From DATJOQ01 sp050010455 (GTDB lineage Bacteria; Desulfobacterota; Binatia; Binatales; Binataceae), in contig JBEKLA010000018.1 of NCBI GenBank assembly GCA_050010455.1, positions 1-32,883 of the forward strand: a stretch of 32,883 nt of DNA, read 5' to 3'. The notes under the pieces are model-generated. The model did no database searches. It was not told the DNA's origin and saw only the letters and a list, made by a program, of their open reading frames with translations. The translations under genes and the position numbers were made by a program. Of the stretch, positions 31,938 through 32,883 are shown piece by piece. Position 1 is the first letter of the stretch. Every line of letters begins with the position of its first letter.

Positions 31938-32883
31938 ATGCGCTTAGCGGAAAACTGGTACCTGAAGGTGCTTGCTGTGGTGCTGACGCTCACTATCTCA
32001 GCATGCGCTGCCATGGAGGAGCAGGAGCAGCAGAAAGAGGCACAAATCAAGGCGGCCGAAGTCTCGATGGATCTGAACCATATCTTCATCCAGGCGGGTG
32101 ATACGCCGGAGGTGCACGACGTCCTGGGCAAGCTTGAGTACACAGAACCAGTGACGGCCGACTCAATCGAAGAAACGACGCAAGATGACAAGCTTAGAAA
32201 GATGGCGCTGGATCGATATCCTGAGGATGTCGACGGAATAATAGACGTCCATCGCGACGTGAATGATACCGGCACCGAAGTCACGGTTTCCGGTATGGCT
32301 ATCAGGATTCGGCCCGGGCCGGGAGTCGTATGCGGTCCGTCGTCTCCACTATGCAGGCACAAGGTGCGGCCGGGCGAGATGGTAGCTCAGGCGGAAAGTG
32401 CCCCCGAGGAGCGCGAGGTAAAGCCGCCCACGATCCAGCCGGGGGATGTCTGGGTGAATCGCATCAATGGCGAGGACGAGACCACTAAAGTAGTGAGCAT
32501 ATCCGGCGGGCGGGTGGTGCTGAACATCGCTGGCAAGGAGGCCATACTCAATCCGGATCTGAATCAGCTCTCCGGGTTTTCGATTGTTGCCGGCCAGGAT
32601 GTGTCTTATTCGCCTGACTTGGGAACATTTTCGTGGCCGCTGCGCAAGGGTAAGCAGTGGACTAATCACTGGAAATGGAAGTCAGAGGATTATACTGGTG
32701 ACGGTACGACCAACGGGAAGGCGGTTGGATGGGAAACGGTTACGGTACCGGCCGGCACCTTTACCGCGCTTCGCCTGGATATATCGTACAGGTCGATCGT
32801 TCCAGCCGAAACGACTTGCTGGTATTTGCCCGATGCGAACACATTCGCCAAGTGCGACATAACCTCTGGAAAGAAGAAGACGA
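31938..32883 (+). CDS. Lipoprotein, function unknown, cut by the window edge
   Basis: An open frame of 315 codons with no stop before the right edge. Residues 1-23 are a lipoprotein signal peptide ending in LTISAC, a good lipobox (I-S-A-C), so the mature protein begins at Cys23 and is tethered to a membrane. A short coiled-coil stretch (AMEEQEQQKEAQIKAAE) follows, then a segment resembling small exported lipoproteins (LGKLEYTEPVTADSIEE). From about 170 comes a beta-rich part (DVWVNRINGEDETTKVVSIS, GWETVTVPAGTFTALRLDIS), typical of uncharacterised secreted proteins. There is no ribosome binding site; TAGAAT at 31926-31931 lies 6 bases before the ATG, which would fit a leaderless start. I do not recognise a named family. 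Confidence 0.8.
   Translation, partial: MRLAENWYLKVLAVVLTLTISACAAMEEQEQQKEAQIKAAEVSMDLNHIFIQAGDTPEVHDVLGKLEYTEPVTADSIEETTQDDKLRKMALDRYPEDVDGIIDVHRDVNDTGTEVTVSGMAIRIRPGPGVVCGPSSPLCRHKVRPGEMVAQAESAPEEREVKPPTIQPGDVWVNRINGEDETTKVVSISGGRVVLNIAGKEAILNPDLNQLSGFSIVAGQDVSYSPDLGTFSWPLRKGKQWTNHWKWKSEDYTGDGTTNGKAVGWETVTVPAGTFTALRLDISYRSIVPAETTCWYLPDANTFAKCDITSGKKKT

Overview
The window reads as a piece of chromosome from a GC-rich, Gram-negative-type bacterium, most likely a Desulfobacterota relative and possibly the Binatota. The hints are the minus-strand order rplM-rpsI-argC (familiar from delta-type proteobacteria), an isc/hsc iron-sulfur operon, a SecF, an RND pump with its periplasmic adaptor, a lipoprotein, and two flavin-dependent enzymes of the luciferase-like (often F420-using) family. 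The assignment is an inference. I see no CRISPR array, prophage or intact transposase. One tRNA gene (Asp, GTC) is present.

Left part (1-5825): the edge of an inverted-repeat element, a tRNA m1A methyltransferase (trmI), two small zinc-ribbon proteins read divergently from it, and a citrate-synthase homologue whose two catalytic histidines are both aspartate. Next come secF without secD, a small unknown protein and an MFS transporter.

Centre-left (5826-11721): a complete-looking iron-sulfur cluster assembly operon, iscS-iscU-iscA-hscB-hscA-iscX, behind a near-perfect sigma70-type promoter. A 183-residue conserved-looking hypothetical gene and a strong hairpin follow. iscR and fdx, standard members elsewhere, are absent.

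Centre (11722-19357): a luciferase-like oxidoreductase and a large FAD plus Fe-S dehydrogenase (glycolate/D-lactate type) on the minus strand. Then a divergent pair: a reductase resembling crotonyl-CoA carboxylase/reductase (minus), and an acyl-CoA dehydrogenase with a malyl-CoA lyase-like enzyme (plus). Inverted repeats lie in their shared upstream region. Together these suggest short-chain or branched acyl-CoA metabolism of the ethylmalonyl-CoA kind.

Accessory island (19358-20556): a ~1.1-kb segment bounded by a 61-bp imperfect inverted repeat encloses a Ymh/TIGR02391-type gene. A 13-bp tandem duplication breaks this gene and puts its RNPRAH motif (an RX4H, HEPN-nuclease-like signature) out of frame. 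This is the most unusual locus in the window.

Right part (20557-32883): a cysteine-rich secreted protein with an internal duplication, argC, rpsI, rplM and tRNA-Asp on the minus strand. These are followed by an RND permease and adaptor, a molbindin-like Mop protein, a strong bidirectional hairpin, a second luciferase-like oxidoreductase, an EmrB-type drug transporter, and a lipoprotein that runs off the right end.
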